Below, one piece after another: positions 48,000 through 60,323 of a stretch of 64,000 nucleotides of DNA. How positions within the stretch are numbered: position 1 is the first letter of the stretch; each line of letters begins with the position of its first letter. Source of the stretch: Spirometra erinaceieuropaei (lineage: Eukaryota > Platyhelminthes > Cestoda > Diphyllobothriidea > Diphyllobothriidae); NCBI GenBank assembly GCA_902702965.1, contig CACRXP010000377.1:83347-147346 (forward strand), read 5' to 3'. The position numbers and the translations under genes were made by a program. The notes beneath the pieces are model-generated. The model ran no database searches, was not told where the DNA came from, and saw only the letters and a program-made list of their open reading frames with translations.

Positions 48000-50900
48000 A
48001 AAAGCCTTGTTTGTATTATTTAGTTCCTTTATGAGCATTCAGAAGAAATTCAGATTTCGCAAGAGGCGCAGTTGCAGGTAAATTTTGGCAAGCATCCAAC
48101 GTTGGATTCCATTTCTCCATATGTATAGAGGTATTTACTCAAAGACTTTCGTTTGAAAATTGCACAGTATCGCACACAACGACTCAGAAAATCTTTGAGC
48201 GACCAATCTAATTAGCGTTGAAATTATGCTTTCGACAATGACACAAACGTTTATATTTGAGGCATATTGTTCAGGAAACATGAGCCTACACCAAGGCCTG
48301 TCGCCAAACCATCCCCTACTTGGCACGTATCACGGAATGCCTGGACTTTTGTTGTCTAAATAAAGCACGAAATGCCCTAACCTGGTCTGTAATCTATGTC
48401 CGCATGACCACGTCAATAAGCATGTAGATGATTTTTTACTCTAAAGCAAATAACATATCGAAATACTTATATATATATATATATAACTTCCATTTACGGA
48501 AATTTCAGTAACGTCTCAGTCCTCTAGCAGAGTGGTCAACCAGACAAGGTCAACCTTTGGAAATAGTCGATAAAGTCCTTTTATATTAGCGTGACCGTCT
48601 AAGGCTTTAACTAAGGCCCAACTTCAATATTACGGAGCATTTAATCACATATAAAAACAGATTCGTCACATTTCATCGACTCAGTTAAAAAAAACTTTAA
48701 CATAATACATCCAATCCTAATCATCAATAGTTACTTTGCATCGAAGTTTCTTCTCTAGTAGTCCATTACTAATCATCAGCTCTTATCCAATTTCCCTGTC
48801 TAACATGTCGCAATTAAGATGGAAGTAAGTTGTCCCTTTTCGTTTCATCAAATTTAAAGTAATATTTTTACATATTCCCCGAGAAAGCACGATATTTTTA
48901 AAAAATGATGGAATGCGATTATCTCTCGCTCTGGCTCTCATTGACCGGAGCTCTTTATGATATTGTGATTTTACCTCCTCCTGCGCTTCACATTTCTAAT
49001 GTTTGTAATATATCATACCCAACAACGTACAGAAATGCCTTTGATTCTGGCTGTCGCCATAAGTGCAGCTAGATTATATCACTCCCGGTATCTTAAAGTG
49101 CTGTAATTTTGTGCGGAGCTAGACATCAGGCAAGTATACGTCAGTTTGCTACTAGCCATTTCCCTTGCTAATGTTATCGACACATATTAGTTGTCCAAAT
49201 GTGCATTTATTGTATTTTGAGTGCTCCTTGCGTATTGACTGCAAAACTTTGCTACATCGACGTAAAGGATGATTTATTCGGAATTTGCAGAAATGTTAAT
49301 GTGATAATAAGCAAGGACATATTTACAGCAATATTAACTATTCGAGAGTAAGCTACGACAACACTGAGGCAGCGGTGACGTATCGGGATGAGCATGGGAG
49401 CGCCGTAGAAGCGACATAGAGACGTAAACGTTGCATTTTGACTAACTGTCCAGCGTTGAATGAGTCAGGTCTTTTCTGCAGCTTTCCTATCTACTCTTCC
49501 AAGTTTGGCTTGAATGTTTGGAAGCCTGCCGGATTGTTCTTGATTTTGGCGAAATTTTTATGAGATAGACTATATAATGGTAATGCTACATAAATGGAAG
49601 ACTTTGTAGCTCTAGGCAGCATGACCTTCCAGAACTTTGATATAAACAAACCCCAGACAATTTCACAAAATACGAAATGAGACCTGAACCAACATCTTTA
49701 TATTTGTCATTATGCTTCATATGATCAACGCGTTTGTGTTCAAAGGCTAGTAAGGGAATGCTTGTTTTCATTGTTTTTATCAGCTTAGATTGAAGTATTG
49801 CTTATAACACATGGGAAAAACCATTAATATCAGTTCGTTTGACAACCCACGTGCAGTCTATGCTGCATCAATTAAAAGAAAGTAAAGTCAAGGCCCTAAT
49901 AAAAGATATCATGCCATGATCCGAGTTGGAAATAAGGACATTTAGGTGAGGTTATAAAACTGTCATCCCAGAAGCAATAAGCCCAATCTTATTCTTCCAT
50001 TAAATGAATACAGACTTTGGCATGACCGCCCCTAACAGGTCGGTTTCTGCTCATTGTATTCAACGTCTTTTAGTATATTTCAACTGAAACACTGCAGCAA
50101 TAAAGTTATATTTAAAAATTTAATTTAATATTTCCAAGTTTGTAGAACTGATTATAAAAGCAGAGGTATACTGTGAAATCTACTTATCTGAATACGCAAC
50201 CTTACGTATTCTAAAACAGATGCAGTTGCGTGTTAATTGTTAACAGGCCTAAACATTTTTAAACAACCAAGACGGAAATCAAATCTGAGAACATAAAATT
50301 TCAGGTGCACATTAACATGCAAACCACATCTTCGGGGGCGTGGAGGATGCCAGGTCAAGAAAACGCGAATAAACCCGTTGTATTTTTTGAGAGACATATG
50401 AAGTACAATATTCATAGAAAGACGTTTGCCAGTGGTACACAAATGGCGATTTGCAAAACTAAATTTAACCCTAAAAATTCTTAAACATTTAATAATCAAC
50501 TATTGGGAGTTAATTTTGTGTCGGTTAAAATTGCTCTAATTTCTTGAAATTGTTGTTAAATTAGTAGATGATTTAACTATTAAATAGGTCCAATGGCCGG
50601 ATTCAGAATAAATCTCTATTCGGGATTCCGCAAGCCGAATGTTTCGTTTGGATCTTTTGCGACTTTGCAAAATAGCAGAATAATGCCCTTAATAACCCTG
50701 AACGACTATTGTGCTGTTTTCGCACAATTTTATCATATGTATGCATGCATGCAACGACGACGAGAATGATTATCTAGACTGGAATGGTAAATCGTGATAT
50801 TCTTCCAGATTGCCTATTAAAGTCTTGCTGCACGCTACTAAAAACGTGCTTCTGCCAGCTGATGCAGACATCCAGGCAACTCGTTGCTTGCTTGTCGCGC

Positions 50901-52149
50901 ACAAAACAAAAGCCTTCCCTGTGACAGATTACGCATACTTATCTTAGTGGTAGAAATTTAATCTTTGCCTGATGCCATCACAACGGCTGACAAATGCAAT
51001 ATCTGGCGGCAGATGAATCGCTAACACACAGATGACGTTGCCAAATGTTTGTCTTTTCCTCACACTCCTTGTGTAAAAAATTACTCGTTCTAAAACGATT
51101 AACTAAAATTAAGACTGTACTTTTGTTTACAACATTTTTTATCAAATCGCAATCACTGTATTTGCGCTAAGGTTGCTATATTCAAAAAGCTGTATATGTA
51201 CCGTTTAGAGAAATGTATGCGTTTATCATGGTTAGTGGGAACATGCAGTATGAGGCGCAGGGTATTTTGTAATTTATGTAGAAATTGTTGTGCACAAAAA
51301 GAAAGCATTTAAAAACGGGGAGTGGCGAAGCTGCTTGAATTCATTTTGTAGGGTTTTTAAAATTTCATAGTCATGAACGTTTTTAAAATATGAGTATGAC
51401 TTTTGTCGGGTATAGAGTTTAAAGAAAGCATGATTGACTGCCAAATGGATGAATGGGTGTACGCAGGGTTTCTAAAACATGTGCCAAGATTTGTAAGGCC
51501 GTCAAAAATTAACGAAAAATGGACAAACTACTTAAGTTATCATTCTGCATATTTTGATTTTTCGAAGCGAACGAATATACTAGATTCAAACACAAACATA
51601 CTGACGCGTCCGTTTAACTGCGACTATGCCCTCTGGCGTTTATAATTACAACTTTGAGAATACTATCTAAACTGATTTTTGTCGATAGAAGACATTTCTC
51701 AGGAAATTTATCGTGAGTTCACAAAAGTTAATGATAAGGAGCTGCTCCATTCCCAGACAATATCCGAGCGTTATAGTGGTTATATCAGGCAGTCATGCGC
51801 TCTGCTTTTCCAACTCTTTAATCTTCCATCAGATGAACTCGGTTCATTCGACTTCTGAGTTTGTTCATGCCTCACTCTCTGAGTCTACAGGATAAGAGGT
51901 CGTTTATATATACCCACATTAATTAATCCTGTCCAGCACACGCCTACTTTAGGCTAATAAGCAACAACGGCATGAATTGAAAAAGAACAACAAAATTGAA
52001 TATGTTTTTGCATTTCGCATACAAAAAGGGTCGTTTCAACTGATGGGCACCTCTTACGGCAGATTAAAATCATATTTTTTCAACGCAAACTAATGCCTGA
52101 AAATAAAAAAAGGGAAATTGTATTAATGAATAGGCTGTTAAAACTCCAG
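48000..52149. other. Unassigned AT-rich DNA
   Basis: A (TA)n run sits at 48468-48485. Otherwise there are only short frames. The frame at 51403-51645 (80 aa, with AGFLKHVPRFVRPSKINEKW) is the most protein-like, but it has no clear acceptor and contains a GTAAGG donor-like site. No repeat match in the window. Confidence 0.25.
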
Positions 52150-53120
52150 AAATTAAAATGCGAGACTATTCTCAGTCCAAGATCTTCCCACAATATGGCT
52201 CAGTTAAACTTAATTGGTCTGACCGCCAGCCTATGTTGGGATTCACAGAGATTTTTAAAAAATGTTAATTTGTTCCGTCAAGGTGTGTCCTTAGCTTGAA
52301 CGTCCTTGCATCTCTGACCGACAATACGCGCATGAACCTTGTTTACGTCTACTCATCAAGTGCTTTACTTGTCCGTTCAGAAATGTCGCTTTTGATCCCG
52401 ATGAGGACCAAAAACGGTGTCTAGACCCGCAAGGCACAGAATTGCCTGTCTGACTATGATAAAACCAACATATCTATGCAATTTATGCATTCCTATGGCA
52501 GCGACACTCCCTCTTGTCATGCAATAAACAATCAGAGCAAGAGGTTGGAACTATAAACGTAAGATCGTTGTTAGACCAACATGGTCCCCAAGGCAGCCAA
52601 GCGCACAATTTTGACCGTACGTGACCTCAGTACTGTGCCATAGAGCGATTCTACAGAACAAAGTAAATTCCAATCCGTTCTGTCTAAGATGTGACTTTAG
52701 CGTGTATCTTCACGTGTCGCTGACCCAAAACGCTGAACTGAACCCTGGTCACGTTTGTTCATGCAATGCTACACCAACCTCTTCAGCTAGTTTAATTGTT
52801 CTTGCGGCGACAACCAAAGGCTTTCTATGTCATTTCAACGAGGAAAGGGGTCGCCACCAGAAAGATGCAAGCTTTCGAGTCCAAACATGATAAGAACGAA
52901 ATTTTATTATAATGTCTGCTCTTTAATAGAGACAAATTATGCCCATTTCTTGTCAACTTATATGTACGTCAAAATAACTAACCTTGAAAGTAAAGTTTTC
53001 CAACAAGTGCATCGTTTTATAGGGTTGAGAAGTAGGTTAACTCTTTTAAAGATAAACAGAGAGAGTAAAAAACACCGACTGTGGTATTCAACGCTTACAT
53101 AAATGCAAAGTCAAGTTGGC
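52150..53120 (-). repeat. R/S unit pair, minus strand
   Basis: Reading the minus strand from 53120 down: the R block CTTCTCAACCCTATAAAA, then ACATCTTAGACAGAACGG, then S with GTTCATGCGCGTATTGTCGG. The order matches copies A and B at 19.7-22.7 and 31.2-32.3 kb. It lies directly 3' of the minus-strand PLE at 53.4-57.8 kb, so units of this kind are found next to a PLE at all three places. Confidence 0.6.
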
Positions 53121-53425
53121 TAACACGAGTTTTCGGTACTTCTTCGTCCGGCCAATACAATTACATGAAGAAGTGGAAATGTACAAAATTAAGAGTTGTT
53201 TGGTGTATCAGAGCAATTAAGTTATTAATACTCATTTTCCGCACCCCGTCCGCATGATGAGGTCGGTGAAGTTTGGTCCTTAGAGCTGGGAGAGGGGTGT
53301 AAGCGAGTCTTTGAGTGATGTTCTTGGATTGAGTATACGGCGTACCCATCACTGTAATCAGGGATTTGAGGCGGTATGTCGACAGCACGTAAGGTTGGCG
53401 TCGGCCACTGCATAGAGAGCACTTA
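53121..53425 (-). other. Probable PLE 3' tail between R/S units and Tc1 insertion
   Basis: Removing the Tc1-like insert joins this to 55330 and beyond at a TA. Open minus frames (53161-53445, 53225-53422) have no recognised motif. Confidence 0.35.
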
Positions 53426-55327
53426 CAGTACCTGTGCTTACTCATGAAATGTCATGAATTAACACAGGTTAACGACTTAAACGCAGAAGCGGTAAACACT
53501 ACGGCTCCCAAAGTCTGAAAGATGTGTCAAAGAAATAAAGCAAAGTTTGGTTAAGAAAATATTATTTACTGAGATAAAAATAAATAATTTTCGACAAAAG
53601 TCACATTTTCGAGAAACGCCTATATTACAACCAAGTTAATAATGCCTACATATGAGGGCGTATAAAGGAGAAGGGTGCATAAAAAGGCAAAAATAATTAA
53701 GGACAGAAACAGATACAAAAATCAGTACTTTGTTGATTGTCCATTTGAATTAATAACGGCAGAAAGTCTGTCAGACATAGACATGACGAGGTTATCTATG
53801 GTGGATTGTGAAATGTAATTATTGAGTATGAAATCCAATTTTTCCTGCATTGAAAGAGTCTTCTTAGCTTTGTGCCAATTTCTTTTGACTATTCCAAAAA
53901 GATTTTCGATAGGATTCAAATCGGGACTTTTGGCCGGGATGAAAATGGATTGGAGGCCGATGACGGAGAGGGTGGTTGTTGTCTAAAATGTTAGATTATA
54001 TTTGCAAGCGGCATCAAATTCGTACCTCTTTAGAGCGGTGGACAGGTGCATTGTCCTGCATAATTACAGTATCCATTTGGCGCCGACTTATGCCGTTGTA
54101 GCCGAAAGCATCCTTGACAATTGCAATAAACACCTTGCTGTTGATGGTGTCGGATGTTGACCGCCAGACAGGCCGCTCACCGAATTTAATTGCCATCCAA
54201 ACCATCATCCGCCGACAGTTCTTGAATGTTGCCGTCGGTGTAGTGTGTTCTCTTGGGAAGTTCTTTCCACATATGACGGTTTGGAGCGATTTCGTAGGCT
54301 TGTCTAAAAATGGAACCTCATTGCAGAAGAAAATGCCTTCCAAAATGAAGATCTGTAATCAATATAATTCTTAGCAAATAAAAGCCGTTCTCTAATTAGT
54401 TTTCTACTTAAATATGGCTTAATCATGGCCTTCCGCCGCTGCAGTTCAAATTCCTTCATCCTTTTTCTAATGATGTTCATAGAAAACATCGGCAGATGTT
54501 CCCGCTGAATGGCCTCAATGGGCATGTAATGAAACTTTTTTAATGTACGACGAATAAAATCGTCGTCTGGCTTACTTGTGGACCGTTTTGGTCCCCCTTT
54601 CTTATTTCTAAGAACAGTTTTATCATTAATAATGTGCCACAGAGTGACCTTGCTAATATTGAAAATATTAGCTAACGACTCACGCGGGATTCCTTCCGCC
54701 GCTAATTTTCGAATGCGCTGGAAGTCAACTTCGGATAAGTATTGTTTAGACATAGTTATCGTTTGGCGTGGCAGAGCAAAGTGACGGCATGTCGCGCGAA
54801 CTCAATATATATTCGTTTACGACACGCATTTTCAGTCTGGTAAAACAATCACACTGATAAACTTTTTTATTTCGGTATTTTGAAACATAAAAATTTACGA
54901 ATTTGTAAAATAGAATTTTTAGATAAAGAATCGCACGTTATTTCCTGAACACAATAAGAAATAATTTATCTGCATTTCCCTGATTTTGTTGATATTGAAA
55001 TTTAATTTTTTCTTTTTGTTCGCAAGTTTATTGAAAAATTTCGTCCTTTTATTAATTTCCTTAAACAGCTTAATAAGGTTACACAAAGAATTTCCATCCG
55101 AAAGCTTTAATAGCGTAGGAAACTGCTTGAATATCAGGAATCCTCCGATTTCGCCGAAATGCGACCCGTTTTCTATTTAATATACAGATCCGTATCAAAC
55201 TTTCCTTCACCAAACGGCCTTTTCGTCCTTATTTCAACTAAATAAACACAAATAAGAACACCAAAAATACGCAACATTTTCCACTCTTATTTTGACCTCG
55301 GCATTTCATGAGCTAGCACAGGTACTG
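53426..55327 (-). mobile_element. Tc1/mariner-superfamily transposon nested in a PLE
   Basis: The ends are inverted repeats: CAGTACCTGTGCTTACTCAT at 53426 and, reversed, CAGTACCTGTGCTAGCTCAT at 55327, continuing GAAATG in both. Each is followed outward by TA (53424-53425 and 55328-55329), the diagnostic target duplication. The length of 1902 bases and a minus-strand transposase fit the superfamily. The host sequence on both sides belongs to the minus-strand PLE. Confidence 0.88.
53722..54753 (-). pseudogene. Broken Tc1/mariner transposase
   Basis: Three frames make up the protein. 54304-54753 holds an N-terminal helix-turn-helix pair (LSEVDFQRIRKLAAEGIPRE, then ISKVTLWHIIND). 54014-54343 holds the start of the DDE core and MQDNAPVHRSKEVR with the second Asp. 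53722-53940 holds IPAKSPDLNPIENLFGIVKR with the third acidic residue. The first catalytic position reads FFCNEV where the family has a D before E, so it appears to be D to N (codon at 54320-54322). Frameshifts occur near 54320 and just after the second Asp, and a stop lies before the third box. The spacing from second Asp to Glu is about 48 codons, longer than the usual 34-41. Non-functional. Confidence 0.85.
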
Positions 55328-55439
55328 TATGTCAGGATTTTCTGACAGCATATCACCGGATTCGCTAGCCGTATAGCCACTGCCACGGCCGTCGATATTA
55401 TCCGTTGGCTTAGGCGTTTAGAGAAGCTTGTTGCTGTTT

Positions 55440-57800
55440 GATGGACTACCTGAAATGTTTCCTTGGCATCGACTCGGTGATCCGTATCGATTAAATTTGC
55501 GAGAATAGAACTCGAAACCGATCGGTCCTCACCTCTATCTAGTCAGGTAGGCATATGTTCACGCATCCTCTTTACAAGGCGTCTCATTATATAGCCGATG
55601 TATCCCGCTCCACAGGAGGAAATGTAGTCTGTTTTTACCTCCCAAACGTCCGAGGGGAGAGGTTGTGAAACACACGCGTAAATTCACCGCGGGAAATGTT
55701 CTCATGACAGTTGTAGTTAAGCGCCGTGTGATCAGTTCGCTCGCTGCGTACCCTGCAAAAAACAGTCTTATGAATATATTTTTCTTTTCTGCAGTCGCCA
55801 CAGTGGGCTTTGCAATGCATTTCTTAATATTTCGGTAGATAAATCTGTCTGGTTATCTGTTCTCGCGACGTGTGTTCTGCAGTTGTTGGAGATCTGCTTT
55901 AATAGCGTCAGGTGAGGAGATGTGTCTCACACTAGCTGCCAATCCCTGGAATGGTTTTAATTTGATGTTGGGGGGACAAAACTGTGGAAATAAATGTACT
56001 GTCCCGTCCAAATTTTCTGTCAGACCACCCTGCGCTGAATAGACCCATCTTCCTGCCTGTGTAGAAGGACATCGAGAAACGGAATTTCGTTATCTGCCTC
56101 AGCTGGAGCAGTATTTAGAGAGGGATGCGCACTTTTCAACTTTTGGACAATGTCGTCGATATCGCGGGTACCATTCGTCAGACTGAAGAGATCGTCCACG
56201 TACCGACCGTAGAAGACAAGGCCATTAATGGTGCCTCGCAATATTGTCTTCTCAACGTTGCCCATGAAAACTTTTGCGAGGCACGTTCCAAGAGGTGAGT
56301 CCATTGCCACGTCATCTATTTGTCTGTATATTTGATTATTGCAAAGAAACTGGACATTTTGTGTGCAGCGCGTCAGTATTTCCTTTAGCGATTTTGCTGG
56401 CATGCCTATGGGATAGTTTGTATCATGAATAACATAACAAAGATAATTTATCGTTTCTGATGCAGGTACTTTGGTAAACAGCGATGATACATTCAGTGAT
56501 AGCATCGTTCATCCGCCAACGCTGATAGTTTTGATGACATTAACAAACTCAAAGGAATACTTCAGACTTCGAGGACACAGATGATCTTTCAGTGTTGTCA
56601 GCCTATCCACTAACCATTTTGCAACAGTGTGGTAGTGCGAATTCCTCATATCCATGATTGGACGTAGGGGCAGCCCTTGCTTGTGGATTTTAGGAAGGCC
56701 ATACAGTCTTCGAATTGTCGTGCCTACTGGCATCAGTCGTTCATACTCTTTATTAGATAAATGGCCTTCTTTGAGAATAATCATCAACTGTCTCCCGAAA
56801 GCCTCTGTGTGATCTTTATCATTCTTGGTTTACGAAAACTTGGAACGATCCGATAGTATTTCCTGTCATTTCGCCACATACACCGTCCCATCCATCAGTA
56901 GTACACCTGAACCCTTATCTGGTATGGTAAGCACAATGCCTTTGTTTTTGCGAAGTTCCCTAAGGCTGTCGATGTGAGTTCTTTTCAAGGGACCCTTGCT
57001 TAGCGGAGCCTTCCTTAGAAACTGTTGACAGCAGTTAACTAGAGTCTACTTAAGACAGTCAATTTCTTTTGGATCGCTAGGTTTTAGATCTGTAGTCTGA
57101 CTAAAGAGACTCTTAAATTGGATTTCCAGCTCTAATTGTTTTGGCATGCTCCGAGCAATACAAGACTTAAGACCAAGAGCTAGTACATCTACGAGAGCTT
57201 TATCAAGACGTACTGAGAAACAGTTATGAACGTACCGTTCCGGATTGTTCGGGAAGCGGTCTGAGCTTTTACTAACTGGATGCTTCGTCGGAGCTCAGTC
57301 CACCTGGCCTCCATTATTTTAATTCTGTCTGCCTCTGCATAGTCTTTAAATGCCAGTTTCTCATGGTTTTCAAGGCAGTCAAGGGCCACTGCTCTCTGAC
57401 ACAAGTTCCAGTGGAGTTCTTTAATTCCGGCATTAACAGTCTCAATGTGGCTTTCTGCATGTCATATAAGTGTAGTTGGCGTTGCGGCAAGATGATTTCT
57501 CCTTTAAGGTTTTTTGAGTAGTATTTGAGATATTCATTCAATCCTGATAAGAACTTGCTCGTCACATGTGCCTCCGCAAGTCTAGTGTCAAACTTGAGGA
57601 ATCCATTAAGTTCCTTTAACACCGAGGGATCTTTGGATTGTCTATGTTCTGCAAATGATGTTCGAGTTTGAATATGCGAGAATCAGTGGAACGGCGAATA
57701 ATCTTAACGACGTAAAAGCCACTGTCAAAGCTGTCTATGTCACAATTATGCCCATCGTTCGTTTCAAAAAATATCAGGGGCATGCAGATATTTCGGACGA
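55440..57800 (-). pseudogene. Penelope-like element: N-terminus, RT and GIY-YIG endonuclease
   Basis: Minus-strand fragments in order: ETNDGHNCDIDSFDSGFYVV (57750); GFLKFDTRLAEAHVTSKFL (57600); IVLTIPDKGSGVLLMDGTVY (56950); RRLYGLPKIHKQGLPLRPI (56700); SLFTKVP; YRQIDDVAMDSPLGTCLAKV (56320); YGRYVDDLFSLTNG (56210) with the catalytic YVDD; NEIPFLDVLLHRQ (56080); and CGAGYIGYIMRRLVKRMREH (55600), the GIY-YIG endonuclease. This is the complete PLE domain order. Stops and frameshifts separate the pieces, although 161 codons of the palm remain open (56020-56505) with intact YVDD. It is interrupted downstream by the Tc1-like element. Confidence 0.85.
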
Positions 57801-59066
57801 TGGAAGTGCATACTGAATAATATTTTAGGTTTCAGATAAACTGAAGCTGACTTTCTCTATTAAATCCAATATATCCCATATCCGTCCATATTGACAAAAT
57901 ATCACTCATCTTTTATAAGGATGTTTATTGACATGCTCTGCTTCTGCACGATCCGCGCACTTGCCTTCGTGGTTTCAAAAAATACATCATGACCCAAAAT
58001 ATTTTTCCAGTCGTGCCAACCGAATTACGTATTCGACCGGGCAGCTAAAAAATCATGAATTGTTTTTATTAAGGTCAACTTCAAGTGTAAGACGGGAATT
58101 TGTTTTTCCACAATGACAAGATATTTCCTAAATGAATATTAATGGCATGTAAGTACTCGTCCAATAGGGGTGGCGCAGCATGTGACATATCTCACAAAAT
58201 CTTATTCGAAATTCGAGCACGTGCTTCCGATTATAGGGAACGATTAACTTGACACGTCAAAAGTAGTGAAAGAAATCAGAATTCGCGAAACAAAATTTTG
58301 GAAACCCAATATATATGTTGACAAATAACAATTTTAAGGGAATTGAAGACTTAAAGATAATGGTGAGGTTAATAGTACTATGATATGAAAGACCATACAT
58401 TTGGGAAAACCTAATGGCCTTCACAAGGCCTTATGCCTTGGTTTGCTGTTTGAAAATACCGTCCTTCGAAAACACTGATTTTGTCTATTTACAGCAGAAA
58501 GACATGGAGGAAATATATTAAAATACAATAGAAGGGCAGAATTTTACATGTAAAGGAGTACAATTAATAGGATAAATATAATTTTGCGTTTATTCACGCA
58601 GTTACATCAGTCAAAAGCAGCAACGCTGTCAGAAGTGACACTCTTTCCTATAAAATGCCTGCAACGAATAATACTTGCGTTCATCTGTTATGTACAAAAG
58701 GAAGCATTTATGCTTAACTGTACTGTAAACGCTGGGTTTATAGTCCTTTTACTGGAAGGTGCAAGCCAAATGAATGCTAGGACGTGGTTAGTTAGTAGTC
58801 CTGCATAAAAAAGCTCCGTGAGAACGAATTTCGCAATCCTAGCTCTATTTAAATAACAGGTTACATACGGATGAATTGGGTCAGCTTTTATTTATATTAA
58901 GCGTTTTTCGTCATGCGTCGGAAATGCAGGTTTGATGACAATATCAGCTGCTGCCTATGCAACGGTGTGCGTGATGTTTGTTAATTTCTTGCTCTTATCG
59001 ACTTCTAGTTTTGCAGAAGATATCTGCCTTCGTTGAATATAATCAAAGGGATAAACCGGTACGAAA
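57801..59066. other. Unassigned AT-rich DNA
   Basis: Flank of the PLE pseudogene. The frames 57928-58116 and 58584-58808 have no recognised domain and no splice context. Confidence 0.3.
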
Positions 59067-59790
59067 TTGCAGACTCGACTAGAAGAGCACAAATCGGCTA
59101 CTCGGAGGTTATACCCAAACTTTCAATTAGCAACACACGTCAGAGAAACGGGGCTTACTTTCAATCTCAAACTTGCTACAATCTTAGGCCGAGGTAAGGC
59201 TAACTCTCGAGGCGTGGTCCTCAGAAACTCACACCATCAACAGTTATCTGGCCCTTCCTGCAGCGAAGGAATGACGCCAACTCTTAAGTCGCGGCCCATT
59301 CGACTAGACCCGGCCACACATTCAAGTTCGATGAGGCCGAAATTCTCGCGAGAGGGGATAATCGTGTGAGCCGCGAGTTGCTTGACTCATGGTTCACGGG
59401 ACCTCAAGCAATCAACAAGTGCAACGACATGCTCACTCCATACTGCGTACTGAGGCATAGGCTGGCCAAGATAATTGACCACTCGGAACGCGCGCAAGCC
59501 GGTGAGCCAGATGGCCGAGCAATCATCACGCCAGCATCCAGCACGGGTGATGACATTTCGGTAATTAACAATTTGCATGCCGGCCAGCAAGCAATTTGCG
59601 CACCAGCGGTCGACGATCCTTCGTGAAGGGGAGCGCGGTTAATTGCTATAGGTATGCGGTTGCATAGCGACTGCATCCTATAAATACTGCAGCTTCCTGT
59701 GCACGAGTCACCATTTTCTGCCACTGTCTCTGATGATAAATTCAAGTGAGAATCCAAAACGTCAGGCAAATAAAGACTTTGCTCCAGAAT
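59067..59790 (+). mobile_element. Composite 3' end of two Penelope-like elements
   Basis: 59067-59250 reads QTRLEEHKSATRRLYPNFQL and TFNLKLATILGRGKANSRG, the C-terminal half of a GIY-YIG endonuclease. At about 59262 a second, overlapping copy of the same half begins: RRNDANS, stop, VAAHSTRPGHTFKFDEAEIL, ARGDNRVSRELLDSWFTGPQ, AINKCND. So two PLE ends are joined, the first truncated. The 3' tail aligns with 4540-4905 and ends in a degenerate hammerhead motif and a CAGGCAAATAAAG terminus. Confidence 0.7.
59724..59768 (+). ncRNA. Degenerate hammerhead ribozyme motif of PLE tail
   Basis: TGTCT, CTGATGA, T, AAATTC, loop, GAATCC, AAAAC, GTC, AGGCA. The CUGAUGA core and stem I (TGTCT/AGGCA) are intact, but GAAA has become AAAA and stem II keeps only about four pairs. 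Self-cleavage is not expected. Confidence 0.5.
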
Positions 59791-59894
59791 ATCTTCTTCT
59801 TTTAATCAACTAGTTCCTGGAACTCGCATCCTCGCTTGTATTGGCAAAGAACTTGTTTTCGGCTGCATGCAGGATCTTTGCTCTTCAAAAATTG

Positions 59895-60085
59895 CTACTT
59901 AAGAAGCATGCAACCTTCTCATTTATTTTTGATGCCCTTGAAAGTTCAAGTATATTTTTTTGGAAAACATGCATAAAAATATTCATTCTTTTACTTATTC
60001 GATAGAAAATCACGTCTTCGTCCAATTTCATTCTCAAAAGAAGCGTATAATTTGGTTTTAAAAAAACTTCACAAAAATCCCAAGA
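59895..60085. mobile_element. Left-arm fragment of the palindromic transposon
   Basis: CTACTTAAGAAGCATGC, AAGTTCAAGTATATTTTTTT, CGATAGAAAATCACGTCTTC and TATAATTTGGTTTTAAAAAA align with 13245-13430. The outer end and the second arm are absent; a coding-like repeat follows within 20 bases. Confidence 0.65.
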
Positions 60086-60103
60086 CCCTTAGTGGACGTC
60101 GTG

Positions 60104-60303
60104 AGCAGTAAATTTCATTTGTAGAAAAGCAGTCTACAAAGGCTGGGAAACCAGACGAAAACGACTTTTTTGCTGAAATTACGATGCTGTCAGAACACAG
60201 CTTGTTTCTTCTCATCAGACTTTTCTGCATTGTCTGCTGCGTAGCTGCAGCGTATGCAGGTGCGATAATTTCATAGTTGATGGACGTGTACACAATCATC
60301 TGA
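60104..60303 (-). repeat. Coding-like dispersed repeat, copy 2
   Basis: This is the less damaged copy of the repeat at 15813-15993. The minus strand is open with YEIIAPAYAAATQQTMQK, LMRRNKLCSDSIVISAKKSF and FPAFVDCFSTNEI. It lies between a transposon arm and the truncated 5' end of the zinc-finger LINE. It could be internal coding sequence of a longer version of the palindromic transposon, or host sequence captured here. Family unknown. Confidence 0.45.
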
Positions 60304-60323
60304 CTGCGAATAGACACTTTTGA

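Noticed and set aside
54114..54374. Plus-strand 86-codon frame in the Tc1-like element
   Set aside because: Antisense to the transposase pieces, whose DDE motifs fix the coding strand as minus.
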